5,890 bases of DNA from Clostridiales bacterium (GCA_019421725.1 JAHZES010000107.1:1114-7003); one strand, 5' to 3'; counted from the stretch's first letter, positions 1 to 5,749 are shown. Numbers and translations: made by a program. The notes: a model not told the origin generated them from the sequence alone.

Positions 1-374
1 ACCGGAGGCATAAAGGAGCCTGCGTACCGGCACTCCGCCCCCTCTGTCAGATAGAGGTCAAAGCCGGAACTTCCCAGAAAGGTCATGTGCGGCATCAGAC
101 ATTTTTCCGGCATTTTTGCACGGATGGCAACACAGGAAGAATCCGTTTGAAAGCGCACTCTGCCCCCTGCCGTTCTGGCGTGCAGCGCCAGAACTCCCTC
201 GCTTACCGCCTGCGCCGTCTGCTGTGGAATACGGCGGAACGGTTCCTCTGCCGTACCGGGCAAAAGCCCGTAAACAGCAAAGGGTTTCTGCCTTGCGTTC
301 CGAAAGCATAGCTCCACGCCTTCAATCTTTTCCCGTACCGCCAGGTTGCGGTCAACTTCTGAAATTCGACTCAT
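1..374 (-). CDS. SGNH/GDSL hydrolase, GxDLY-type N-terminal part (partial, runs off left edge)
   Basis: An open frame of 124 codons starts at ATG 374-372 and stays open to the window edge, so the C-terminal part is missing. The protein begins MSRISEVDRN. It carries RRIP (residues 47-50), an A-x-x-VSEGV segment (55-61), TAGGRVRFQTDS (68-79), VAIRAKMP (82-89) and GSSGFDLY (101-108). The last segment contains the GxDLY motif that names the N-terminal beta-rich domain placed before the SGNH (GDSL-like lipase/esterase) catalytic domain in this family. The catalytic Ser, Asp and His would lie beyond position 1 and cannot be checked. Family members are expected to be serine esterases acting on acyl or acetyl esters, but the substrate is unknown. 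No signal peptide is seen, so a cytoplasmic location is likely. The start is 21 nt after the tetR stop, suggesting co-transcription. Shine-Dalgarno spacing is imperfect: one GAAGG lies 4 nt and another 12 nt upstream of the ATG. Confidence 0.88.
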   Translation of the reverse strand, partial: MSRISEVDRNLAVREKIEGVELCFRNARQKPFAVYGLLPGTAEEPFRRIPQQTAQAVSEGVLALHARTAGGRVRFQTDSSCVAIRAKMPEKCLMPHMTFLGSSGFDLYLTEGAECRYAGSFMPP

Positions 375-395
375 CTTTCCTTCGCACCTTCTTTT

Positions 396-1013
396 TCACG
401 ATTGGGAATCGGACAAAGCTAAAACGCCCGGCTGCAGAAGTTTTCTCAGCAATCCCTTTGCTTTTGCACCGATTTCCTTAACCGAACATTTTTCTTCAAG
501 GCCGCTGCGGATAAACCCCCACAGTCCGCGGCAAAGAAAACCGGTTATCTGTTTCAGCGAATGATCCAGCTTCAGTCTGCTGCGTTCCTTCTGAATATAG
601 AACCGAACATACCGGAACACATATTGCTGCAGAGAAAACTGCAGGTATGGATTTTGCTGTGAATCAATGCGAGAAAAAAACGGAAGCTGACTGCAATACA
701 GATTCAGAATGCATTCCAGCAGATTCTCACAGCCGAGAACCGGGTCGTTTTTTACGTTGTTTTCTCTTTGCAAACGGCAAAAATCAAGCCTTGCAATTCG
801 CACCATATCCTGAAACACATCGTCGGCCAGCTCGTATTTATCTCCGTAATGCGCATAAAACGTGATCCTGCTCACCCGGGACCATGCACAGAGCTCTGTT
901 ACGGTAATCTGCTCAAACGGTTTTTCCTTCAGCAAGGCAGTCAGCGCCTGTTTCAACGCGGTTTTGGTTTTTTGGACCCGCCGATCTTCTGATTTAATTG
1001 TACATTTTTTCAT
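396..1013 (-). CDS. TetR/AcrR-family transcriptional regulator
   Basis: A 205-residue protein beginning MKKCTIKSED. The N-terminal part is a classical TetR DNA-binding domain: helix 1 around residues 11-30 (RRVQKTKTALKQALTALLKE), then ITVTELCAWSRVSRITFYAHYGDKYEL (36-62) as the helix-turn-helix and the start of helix 4. The rest (about 65-195) is the helical ligand-binding and dimerisation domain, ending with a GLWGFIRSGLEEKCSVKEIG segment (163-182) typical of TetR C-terminal domains. The ligand cannot be read from the sequence. The reading frame extends upstream to an ATG at 1106, but that codon lies in the -35 box of a consensus promoter, so ATG 1013-1011 is the credible start. The Shine-Dalgarno GAAAGG (1032-1027) is 13 nt away, rather far. 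The gene is divergent from degV and probably co-transcribed with the downstream SGNH hydrolase. Local TetR control of these genes is inferred. Confidence 0.93.
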   Translation of the reverse strand: MKKCTIKSEDRRVQKTKTALKQALTALLKEKPFEQITVTELCAWSRVSRITFYAHYGDKYELADDVFQDMVRIARLDFCRLQRENNVKNDPVLGCENLLECILNLYCSQLPFFSRIDSQQNPYLQFSLQQYVFRYVRFYIQKERSRLKLDHSLKQITGFLCRGLWGFIRSGLEEKCSVKEIGAKAKGLLRKLLQPGVLALSDSQS

Positions 1014-1023
1014 TTTTGTACAA
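998..1023. repeat. Inverted repeat spanning the tetR start codon
   Basis: TTGTACA (998-1004) and TGTACAA (1017-1023) are perfect inverted copies separated by 12 nt, and each contains the self-palindromic TGTACA. The tetR ATG (1013-1011) lies in the spacer and one arm sits between the Shine-Dalgarno and the start codon. It could be a second operator pair (centres 18 bp apart) or an mRNA hairpin displaying the AUG in its loop. Function is unproven. Confidence 0.5.
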
Positions 1024-1050
1024 CTACCTTTCAATCCGGAAAATCTGTAA

Positions 1051-1079
1051 TTGTAATTTCCATTCTGTCCTGATATCAT
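1051..1079 (+). promoter_or_regulatory. Candidate degV promoter, overlapping the tetR -10
   Basis: TTGTAA (1051-1056), a 17-nt spacer and TATCAT (1074-1079) match 4/6 and 5/6 of the sigma-A consensus. The start would be near 1086, giving a leader of about 74 nt. Its -10 shares two bases with the tetR -10 on the other strand, so the two promoters could not be occupied together. It is weaker than the tetR promoter, and other AT-rich hexamers downstream (for example around 1125-1130) are alternatives. Confidence 0.5.
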
Positions 1080-1106
1080 TTTAGCGGATAGAGTGCCAAG
1101 TGTCAA
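1078..1106 (-). promoter_or_regulatory. tetR promoter, sigma-A type
   Basis: On the minus strand a perfect -35 TTGACA (1106-1101) is followed by exactly 17 nt and a -10 TAAAAT (1083-1078). Transcription would start near 1071 and give a leader of about 58 nt before the ATG at 1013. This near-consensus promoter rules out translation starts upstream of it in the tetR frame. Confidence 0.85.
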
Positions 1107-1111
1107 CTTGG
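1096..1111. promoter_or_regulatory. 16-bp palindrome over the tetR -35 box, candidate TetR operator
   Basis: CCAAGT-GTCA-ACTTGG is a perfect 6-bp inverted repeat with a 4-nt centre. It covers the whole -35 element of the tetR promoter and lies just downstream of the proposed degV transcription start. Size, symmetry and position fit a TetR-family dimer site giving autorepression. That the TetR encoded here binds it is inference. Confidence 0.6.
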
Positions 1112-1143
1112 TAAAGTGTATTTCTTAATTTCAGCACTTTTTA

Positions 1144-1150
1144 GAAAGGG
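1144..1150 (+). promoter_or_regulatory. degV ribosome binding site that decides the start
   Basis: GAAAGGG ends directly before an in-frame ATG at 1151, which leaves no spacer for that codon. It sits 9 nt before the ATG at 1160, the normal distance, so 1160 is chosen as the start. Confidence 0.75.
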
Positions 1151-1159
1151 ATGGATTTT

Positions 1160-2047
1160 ATGGAAAATTATATTGTCAGCTGCTGCTCCACCGCAGATTT
1201 AACTGCCGAGCATTTTGCCGCACGGAATATTCACGTCATATATTTTCATTTTCTTTTAAACGGAAAGCAATATGAAGACGATTTGGGAAAATCGATTTCT
1301 TTTCAGAATTTTTATCAGGCGATGCGCGACGGAGCCGACACGCGCACCTCTCAGGTAAACGCTGAGGAATTTGAGCACTTTTTCGAGCAGTTTCTCAAGG
1401 AAGGGAAGGATGTGCTGCACGTTTGTCTCTCCAGCGGAATCTCCGGCGTATACAATTCCGCCAACGCCGCCAAAGAAGTGCTGCAGAAAAAATACCCCGA
1501 ACGAAAAATTTTCGTTGTCGATTCTCTGGGCGCCTCCTCCGGTTACGGACTGCTGATGGATAAAATTTCCGACTTGCGCGACGAGGGCATGTCGATCGAC
1601 GCACTCTACACCTGGATCAACGGCCACCGATTGGAGCTGCACCACTGGTTTTTTTCCACTGACCTTTCATTTTACGTAAAGGGCGGCCGTATTTCCAAAA
1701 CCTCCGGTCGTGTCGGGACTCTGCTCGGGATTTGCCCGCTGCTCAACATGGATTACCTGGGTCGGTTAATTCCTCGGTATAAAATTCGCGGCAAAAAACG
1801 TGTGATCGAAGAGATCGTGAAAAAAATGGAGGAAAACGCCCAAAACGGTCTGGAATACAGCGGAAAATGCTATATCTCCCAATCTGACTGCTATGAAGAT
1901 GCCGTCGAGGTCGCCCGTTTGGTGGAGGAACGCTTCCCAAAGCTGAACGGCAAGGTAGAGATCAACTATGTCGGCACCACCATCGGCAGCCACACCGGTC
2001 CGGGCACAGTTGCACTTTTCTTCTGGGGCAATCTGCGCAACAACTGA
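1160..2047 (+). CDS. DegV family protein (fatty-acid binding, FakB-like)
   Basis: A 295-residue protein, close to the usual 280-295 of the family. Visible family landmarks are TSQV (63-66, usually TSQP), LSSGISGVYNSAN (90-102) for the loop contacting the fatty-acid carboxylate, VVDSLGASSGYGLL (119-132), FYVKGGRISK (171-180) followed by a glycine-rich stretch to LLNMD (194-198), and IGSHTGPGTVALFF (275-288) with the conserved His-Thr/Ser-Gly-Pro-Gly near the C-terminus. DegV/FakB proteins bind one fatty acid in a buried tunnel. In Firmicutes some present it to the kinase FakA for phosphorylation and phospholipid synthesis. No FakA gene is visible here, so FakA partnership is unproven. The protein has no signal peptide and should be cytoplasmic. 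The frame also allows ATG 1151, but ribosome-binding-site spacing favours 1160. It is divergent from tetR across a short control region, so TetR regulation is plausible. Confidence 0.93.
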   Translation: MENYIVSCCSTADLTAEHFAARNIHVIYFHFLLNGKQYEDDLGKSISFQNFYQAMRDGADTRTSQVNAEEFEHFFEQFLKEGKDVLHVCLSSGISGVYNSANAAKEVLQKKYPERKIFVVDSLGASSGYGLLMDKISDLRDEGMSIDALYTWINGHRLELHHWFFSTDLSFYVKGGRISKTSGRVGTLLGICPLLNMDYLGRLIPRYKIRGKKRVIEEIVKKMEENAQNGLEYSGKCYISQSDCYEDAVEVARLVEERFPKLNGKVEINYVGTTIGSHTGPGTVALFFWGNLRNN

Positions 2048-2067
2048 CCGCTGCTCCGACAGAAACA

Positions 2068-2114
2068 AAAAGCGCGCCTTTCGGGAAGAACCAGCTCCCG
2101 GAAGACGCGCTTTT
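2068..2114. terminator. Bidirectional intrinsic terminator between degV and the malic enzyme gene
   Basis: Arms 2068-2086 and 2096-2114 pair over 19 positions with one mismatch (2077/2105) and one G-U pair, around a 9-nt loop. The plus strand ends in TTTT plus further T-rich sequence (2111 on) and the minus strand reads TTTTTGTTT. It therefore serves both convergent genes. Confidence 0.92.
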
Positions 2115-2150
2115 CTGTATTGCTGATCTTTTCCGCAGCAGTCCTATGCT

Positions 2151-3332
2151 TCAGATCTCACTTTTGCGCGCAACTCCCGTTTTATACGCGGCCTTTATTA
2201 CGGCATCCGCCACAGCGCGGCTGATACGCTTATCCAAAGCATTGGGCAAAATATAATCCTCGCTGAGCTCTTCCGGTTTGACCAGATCTGCCAGCGCATG
2301 CGACGTTGCAACCTTCATTTCTTCATTGATCTCGCTGGCCCGGCAATCCAGCGCACCGCGGAAGATTCCCGGAAACGCCAGCACATTGTTGATCTGATTC
2401 GGAAAATCCGAGCGTCCGGTCCCGACCACACGGGCGCCGGCAGCCTTGGCCTCGTCCGGCATAATCTCCGGCGTAGGGTTCGCCATTGCAAAAACGATCG
2501 GGTCTGCGGCCATGGAACGGATCATTTCCGGTTTAAGCACATTGGGCGCAGAAACGCCAAAGAAAATGTCTGCCCCCCGCACGGCATCGGCCAGGGAGCC
2601 TCGCACATGCTCCAGATTCGTCACCTTTGCCATCCGCGCCTGCTCCGGGTTCAGCTCCTCCATACCTTCGCACACGATACCGAAACGGTCTACCATGACC
2701 AGATGCTTCAGCCCGAGGTTAAGCAGATGCTTTCCGATGGCAATGCCCGCACTGCCCGCTCCGTTGATTACGGCGCGGACGGTGGAAATGTCCTTGCCAA
2801 CTACTTTCAGTGCGTTTAAAAACGCCGCGGCAACTACGATCGCCGTACCGTGCTGGTCATCATGAAAAACGGGAATATCGCAGACCTCTTTTAGGCGGCG
2901 TTCCACCTCAAAGCAGCGCGGCGCAGAAATATCCTCCAGATTGATCCCGCCGAAGCTGCCGGAAATCAACTGCACGGTACGCACAATTTCATCCACGCTT
3001 TTGGAACGGACACAGATAGGAAAAGCGTCGACCCCGGCAAATTCCTTGAACAGCGCGCATTTTCCCTCCATTACAGGCATACCCGCCTCTGGGCCGATAT
3101 CTCCCAGCCCCAGCACGGCAGTACCATCGGTCACGACCGCCACCAGATTATTCCGGCGAGTCAACTCATAAGACTTGTTGACATCCTTCTGAATTTCAAG
3201 GCAGGCCTCGGCTACGCCCGGCGTATAGGCCAACGAAAGATCCTTTGCCGTATTGATCGGCACGCGGGAAACCACTTCGATTTTCCCGTTCCATTCATAA
3301 TGCTTTGCAAGCGATTCTTCCCTGATATTCAT
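2151..3332 (-). CDS. NAD(P)-dependent malic enzyme (malate dehydrogenase, decarboxylating)
   Basis: A 393-residue cytoplasmic enzyme of the short bacterial type, without the phosphotransacetylase-like C-terminal extension of MaeB. It oxidatively decarboxylates L-malate to pyruvate and CO2, reducing NAD+ or NADP+. Conserved elements in order are SLAYTPGVA (33-41) with catalytic Tyr36, VTDGTAVLGLGDIGPEAGMPVMEGK (67-91) with catalytic Lys91, NLEDISAPRCFEVE (131-144) with metal-binding acidic residues, PVFHDDQHGTA (154-164), the Rossmann loop GAGSAGIAIGK (191-201), FAMANPTPE (281-289) and SDFPNQINNVLAFPGIFRGALD (308-329). Asp215-Arg216 after the second beta strand does not settle cofactor choice. 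The start is ATG 3332-3330, because GAGGA lies 8 nt upstream; the in-frame ATG at 3347 overlaps that ribosome site. The gene has its own promoter and terminator, so it is probably monocistronic. No frameshift or lost key residue is seen. Confidence 0.96.
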   Translation of the reverse strand: MNIREESLAKHYEWNGKIEVVSRVPINTAKDLSLAYTPGVAEACLEIQKDVNKSYELTRRNNLVAVVTDGTAVLGLGDIGPEAGMPVMEGKCALFKEFAGVDAFPICVRSKSVDEIVRTVQLISGSFGGINLEDISAPRCFEVERRLKEVCDIPVFHDDQHGTAIVVAAAFLNALKVVGKDISTVRAVINGAGSAGIAIGKHLLNLGLKHLVMVDRFGIVCEGMEELNPEQARMAKVTNLEHVRGSLADAVRGADIFFGVSAPNVLKPEMIRSMAADPIVFAMANPTPEIMPDEAKAAGARVVGTGRSDFPNQINNVLAFPGIFRGALDCRASEINEEMKVATSHALADLVKPEELSEDYILPNALDKRISRAVADAVIKAAYKTGVARKSEI

Positions 3333-3340
3333 GGCAAAAT

Positions 3341-3345
3341 TCCTC
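3341..3345 (-). promoter_or_regulatory. Malic enzyme ribosome binding site that decides the start
   Basis: GAGGA on the minus strand is 8 nt before ATG 3332. The alternative in-frame ATG at 3347-3345 overlaps it and could not use it. Confidence 0.75.
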
Positions 3346-3428
3346 ATTTGTAAAGATTTGCAGATTGATTTAAGTGCATCTGCTTAGCGCACTGAAAACG
3401 GATTTGCCGCCGCTGATCGACCTGTTAT

Positions 3429-3456
3429 ATTGTACCACACCGGAACCGTTTGGCAA
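3429..3456 (-). promoter_or_regulatory. Malic enzyme promoter, sigma-A type
   Basis: TTGCCA (3456-3451), a 16-nt spacer and TACAAT (3434-3429), each 5/6 to consensus. Transcription would start near 3422 and leave a leader of about 90 nt before ATG 3332. The leader contains two small alternative inverted repeats (3360-3383 and 3373-3393). Confidence 0.7.
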
Positions 3457-3474
3457 GCTTTTCATGCAAAGCCG

Positions 3475-3497
3475 AAAAAAGCGCCGGTTCAGCCCGG
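3475..3497 (-). terminator. Possible weak terminator after the DUF3783 gene
   Basis: On the minus strand CCGG (3497-3494), a 6-nt loop and CCGG (3487-3484) are followed 3 nt later by six T (3480-3475). The stem is only 4 bp, so the case rests mostly on position: downstream of the operon end (3548) and just before the malic enzyme promoter. Confidence 0.25.
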
Positions 3498-3547
3498 TCT
3501 GACGAAAATAAAAAACAAAAATCTTTATAAATCCGTGTTTTTTCAAA

Positions 3548-3955
3548 TCAGCCTTCCTGCCGGGAACCCCGCTCTTTTTGTTTGCAGCGTCGCCGGACCG
3601 CCTCGCGTTCACGGCAAAGCTCTTCATAAAGGGATAGCATGCTCCAGCTGCGGTTTGTCGGTGTCATCACGGCTTTCAGCAGCGGCAACCCGCGCAGAGC
3701 CGAAAGCGCGGCGTCCAGCCGGGCATTGTTCAAGTTGCAGAATACCGCCATTGCTTCTTCCGGAGCATTTTTCCCCGGCAATACAGCATCCTTCCCTTCG
3801 AAGCATTCCTGTACGGTCAGCGTCAGCTGCTGTGCGGAAAGCTCTGAAAACGGAATGTTTTCCCCAAGCAGCGCCGTACGGACCGACTCGCTATCCGGCG
3901 CGTCATCCGGCAAATAAAGCAATACCGCTTCACGCTTTGGAATTCGAACCTTCAT
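3548..3955 (-). CDS. DUF3783 domain protein of unknown function
   Basis: A 135-residue soluble protein without signal peptide or membrane segment. The segment from about 71 to 117 (VFCNLNNARLDAALSALR, then LLKAVMTPTNRSWSMLSLYEEL) matches what I know of DUF3783: an acidic or hydrophobic beta element, a short helix, a K-A-V-x-T-x-x-N-x-x-W core and a final L-x-x-EL-x-x-E helix. The N-terminal half (VLLYLPDDAPDSESVRTALLGENIPFSELS) looks like an alpha/beta unit. The C-terminus is very basic (REREAVRRRCKQKERG, 115-130), which could contact nucleic acid, but that is speculation. AGGAG sits about 8 nt before the ATG and overlaps the stop codon of the preceding RNase M5-like gene, with an 11-nt gap between the genes. 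This implies tight co-expression and possibly translational coupling. No reaction or partner is established. Confidence 0.85.
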   Translation of the reverse strand: MKVRIPKREAVLLYLPDDAPDSESVRTALLGENIPFSELSAQQLTLTVQECFEGKDAVLPGKNAPEEAMAVFCNLNNARLDAALSALRGLPLLKAVMTPTNRSWSMLSLYEELCREREAVRRRCKQKERGSRQEG

Positions 3956-3966
3956 TTCACATTCTC

Positions 3967-4608
3967 CTATGAATTACCGTTTCGTTCTTTGTTTTTTGCT
4001 CCGCTCATTTCGTCGTTACGCTGCAAACGGGCAGCCAGCACCTTATATTCGTCATAATCCAAAAAGCTGTTAACGGCCTGCAGCATGGCGTTGGTGGACA
4101 TGCGCTGCGGAAGATCCAGCGCAGAAAGCAGCCGGGCGCGAAGCCGGGCGCTGTTTTCTCCTCCTGAAAAACCGTCCTCAAATAAATCGAGCTTTGTTAT
4201 TCTGCGCGCCGACGGTTCTGCGGCTCCCTCTGTTACTCCGGCCCGGCGAAGCGCCTTCAGCAGCGTTTCGCGATTCATCCCTTCCACGCCGAGCTTTCCC
4301 TCTCGGGAGGGGGTACGCTTGCGTTTTTCCTTACCGAAAAGGTCTGGAATATAGGCATGGCGCACCTGCTCCGGCGGCAAAACGCCCGAAAGGAAATTTC
4401 GGATGACAAACCCTGCTCCGTCGCTGTCCGTCAACACCAGGACACCGCGTGCCGCGGCAAGACGGCGAATCAATTCCAGACGCTCTCTGTCCGCAAAAAT
4501 TCCGAATCCTTCGGTTGGAAGAATAAAACCGTCCACCACCGACTCCAGTTTAATTTTATCGTACTTGCCCTCCACAAGAATCACCGGGCGCACTTTGATT
4601 TTATCCAT
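3967..4608 (-). CDS. RNase M5-like Toprim protein with C-terminal DUF4093
   Basis: A 213-residue protein with an N-terminal Toprim domain: PVILVEGKYDKIKL (8-21) with the catalytic-type Glu13, GVLVLTDSDGAGFVIRNFL (55-73) with Asp61 and Asp63 of the DxD motif, HAYIPDL (84-90) and a basic linker leading to KLGVEGM (105-111), where RNase M5 has its GVEHA-type segment. The C-terminal part (about 115-190: ITKLDLFEDGFSGGENSARLRARLLSALDL, then QAVNSFLD) corresponds to DUF4093, also present in RNase M5. RNase M5 (rnmV) matures the 5S rRNA precursor, and the whole-length pattern resembles it. However, it sits in a holA operon rather than beside ksgA, and its linker differs, so I give no symbol. It could be a Toprim paralogue with another RNA or DNA target. 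The start follows AGGAG at 9-nt spacing, 19 nt after the holA stop. Confidence 0.85.
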   Translation of the reverse strand: MDKIKVRPVILVEGKYDKIKLESVVDGFILPTEGFGIFADRERLELIRRLAAARGVLVLTDSDGAGFVIRNFLSGVLPPEQVRHAYIPDLFGKEKRKRTPSREGKLGVEGMNRETLLKALRRAGVTEGAAEPSARRITKLDLFEDGFSGGENSARLRARLLSALDLPQRMSTNAMLQAVNSFLDYDEYKVLAARLQRNDEMSGAKNKERNGNS

Positions 4609-4627
4609 GACAAGCGGCTCCTGTCCG

Positions 4628-5650
4628 TTATTTTTTTGCTGTAATCAATAGCAGCCGCGCCATTGCTTTTTCAAGCACCACACGGGAATCCGTTCGCGAT
4701 CCCTTCAGTTCCCGGTCTGCCCGGTAAAGCGTATCCAAGCAGTCTCTCAGCTGAGAAAGATCCAGCCTGCGGCAGGCTCTTGCCGCATTTTTCAGTTTGA
4801 AATCCATTTTTCCGTAATCAAACGGCGCAGAAAGCTCCAACACATTCTGGCCGCTGTCGATGGCGGAACGCGCCCGGTAAAGGTCGATATACGCCGAAGA
4901 AATGGCCGCCAGCAAAACCACCGGCTCTTCCCGCTGGTACAGCAGCAAATCAAGCAGTCTGTAGGCGGTATCATAATCTCCCGCAGTGAGCGCATTCGCC
5001 ATGCGAAACGTCACTGCCTCCTGCGTTTGAACACAGACGGCATCGCAATGGGCACGCGTCAGCTCTCCGGAACCTGCGAAGGCGCACACTTTTTCCATTT
5101 CGTTTTCCAGTGTTGACATCTGGCTGCCGCAGATCGACAGAATGTAGCGGCACACATCGGAAGATGCGGAGCATCCGCGTTCCTGCGCAAAGGAGGCGAG
5201 AAATCTGTTCAGCGCGGCGGCATCCCGTACAGGGAATTCCACCACGCTGCCTACCGCGGCGACCTCCTTTTGAAAAGCTCTCCATTTGGCGGACTTTTTC
5301 CAGTTGATCTCCCGTGTACAGGCAAAGACCAACACACAGCTTTCCGGAGGGTTTGAAAGCAGCTCCGCCATTTTTGCCGCCTGCGAAGCGTTTGTTTCGG
5401 CATTATAATTATGCACGACCACACATTTGCGTTCGCTCATCATGGGCAGCGCTTCGACGGCTTCGGCAATCTGATCGACTGTGGCTTCGTCGTCAAACCT
5501 CTGAAGATTAAATTCCTCAAACGCATTGACCGTCTTTTTAGCAATCTGCGCCATATAATAGCGCACAAGCCACGGTTCATCTCCAAATAAAAGATAAACA
5601 CGCGAAAATGCCTTTTCTTTTAACTGCTTTTTCAGCGCCGCCTCTTCCAC
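4628..5650 (-). CDS. holA: DNA polymerase III subunit delta
   Basis: A 340-residue protein of normal length for the family. Delta is the clamp-loader subunit that opens the beta sliding clamp and works with delta-prime and gamma/tau. Visible marks are VYLLFGDEPWLVRYYMAQI (18-36), the usual delta N-terminus after which the AAA+-like fold begins, CVVVHNY (76-82), VLVFACTREINWKKSAKW (106-123), ICGSQMSTLENEMEKVCAFAG (173-193) for the small second domain, AVTFRMANALTAGDYDTAYRLLDLLL (212-237) beginning the collar domain, and LYRADRELKGSRTDSRVVLEKAMARLLL (308-335) at the C-terminus. A Walker A motif is absent, as expected for delta. The start is GTG 5650-5648 because GGAGG is 8 nt upstream; an in-frame GTG at 5659 overlaps that site. 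It is the first gene of an operon with the RNase M5-like and DUF3783 genes. Seven A precede the stop codon. Confidence 0.95.
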   Translation of the reverse strand: MEEAALKKQLKEKAFSRVYLLFGDEPWLVRYYMAQIAKKTVNAFEEFNLQRFDDEATVDQIAEAVEALPMMSERKCVVVHNYNAETNASQAAKMAELLSNPPESCVLVFACTREINWKKSAKWRAFQKEVAAVGSVVEFPVRDAAALNRFLASFAQERGCSASSDVCRYILSICGSQMSTLENEMEKVCAFAGSGELTRAHCDAVCVQTQEAVTFRMANALTAGDYDTAYRLLDLLLYQREEPVVLLAAISSAYIDLYRARSAIDSGQNVLELSAPFDYGKMDFKLKNAARACRRLDLSQLRDCLDTLYRADRELKGSRTDSRVVLEKAMARLLLITAKK

Positions 5651-5658
5651 GCAAAACA

Positions 5659-5663
5659 CCTCC
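5659..5663 (-). promoter_or_regulatory. holA ribosome binding site that decides a GTG start
   Basis: GGAGG on the minus strand lies 8 nt before GTG 5650. The upstream in-frame GTG (5659-5657) overlaps the site and is rejected. Confidence 0.8.
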
Positions 5664-5695
5664 GCACGGCCGACAGCCTTTTTGCATACAGATTA

Positions 5696-5724
5696 ATTTT
5701 ACCATGCCTCAGTTGGATTTACAA
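5696..5724 (-). promoter_or_regulatory. holA operon promoter, sigma-A type
   Basis: TTGTAA (5724-5719), a 17-nt spacer and TAAAAT (5701-5696). Transcription would start near 5689, about 39 nt before the GTG at 5650. It would drive holA, the RNase M5-like gene and the DUF3783 gene. No other convincing promoter lies inside the operon. Confidence 0.65.
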
Positions 5725-5749
5725 CCGATTCCACCGCAAAAATTGTATT

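Noticed and set aside
257..270. CGGGC-AAAA-GCCCG hairpin as a terminator
   Set aside because: It is a 5-bp stem within the hydrolase coding region with no following T-run, so it is best explained as coding sequence.
58..309. Minus-strand frame of 83 codons inside the hydrolase gene
   Set aside because: It lies in another frame of the GxDLY-domain gene, which has clear family motifs.
116..481. Plus-strand frame of 121 codons across the hydrolase/tetR junction
   Set aside because: It is antisense to two recognisable genes, has no recognisable domain and no good ribosome site.
1014..1106. N-terminal extension of the TetR protein from ATG 1106
   Set aside because: The segment covers the -35 and -10 of a near-consensus promoter and the leader, so it cannot be translated from that promoter. 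TetR homology begins only after 1013.
2298..2819. Plus-strand frame of 173 codons within the malic enzyme gene
   Set aside because: It is antisense to conserved catalytic segments of the malic enzyme, and its length is explained by the codon bias of the real gene.
3370..3627. Minus-strand frame of 85 codons between the DUF3783 gene and the malic enzyme gene
   Set aside because: It overlaps the DUF3783 C-terminus in another frame and runs through the malic enzyme promoter. No family is recognised.
3430..3972. Plus-strand frame of 180 codons opposite the DUF3783 gene
   Set aside because: It is antisense to a gene with a well-placed ribosome site and operon context. Its translation is low-complexity and rich in Ala, Arg, Ser and Pro.
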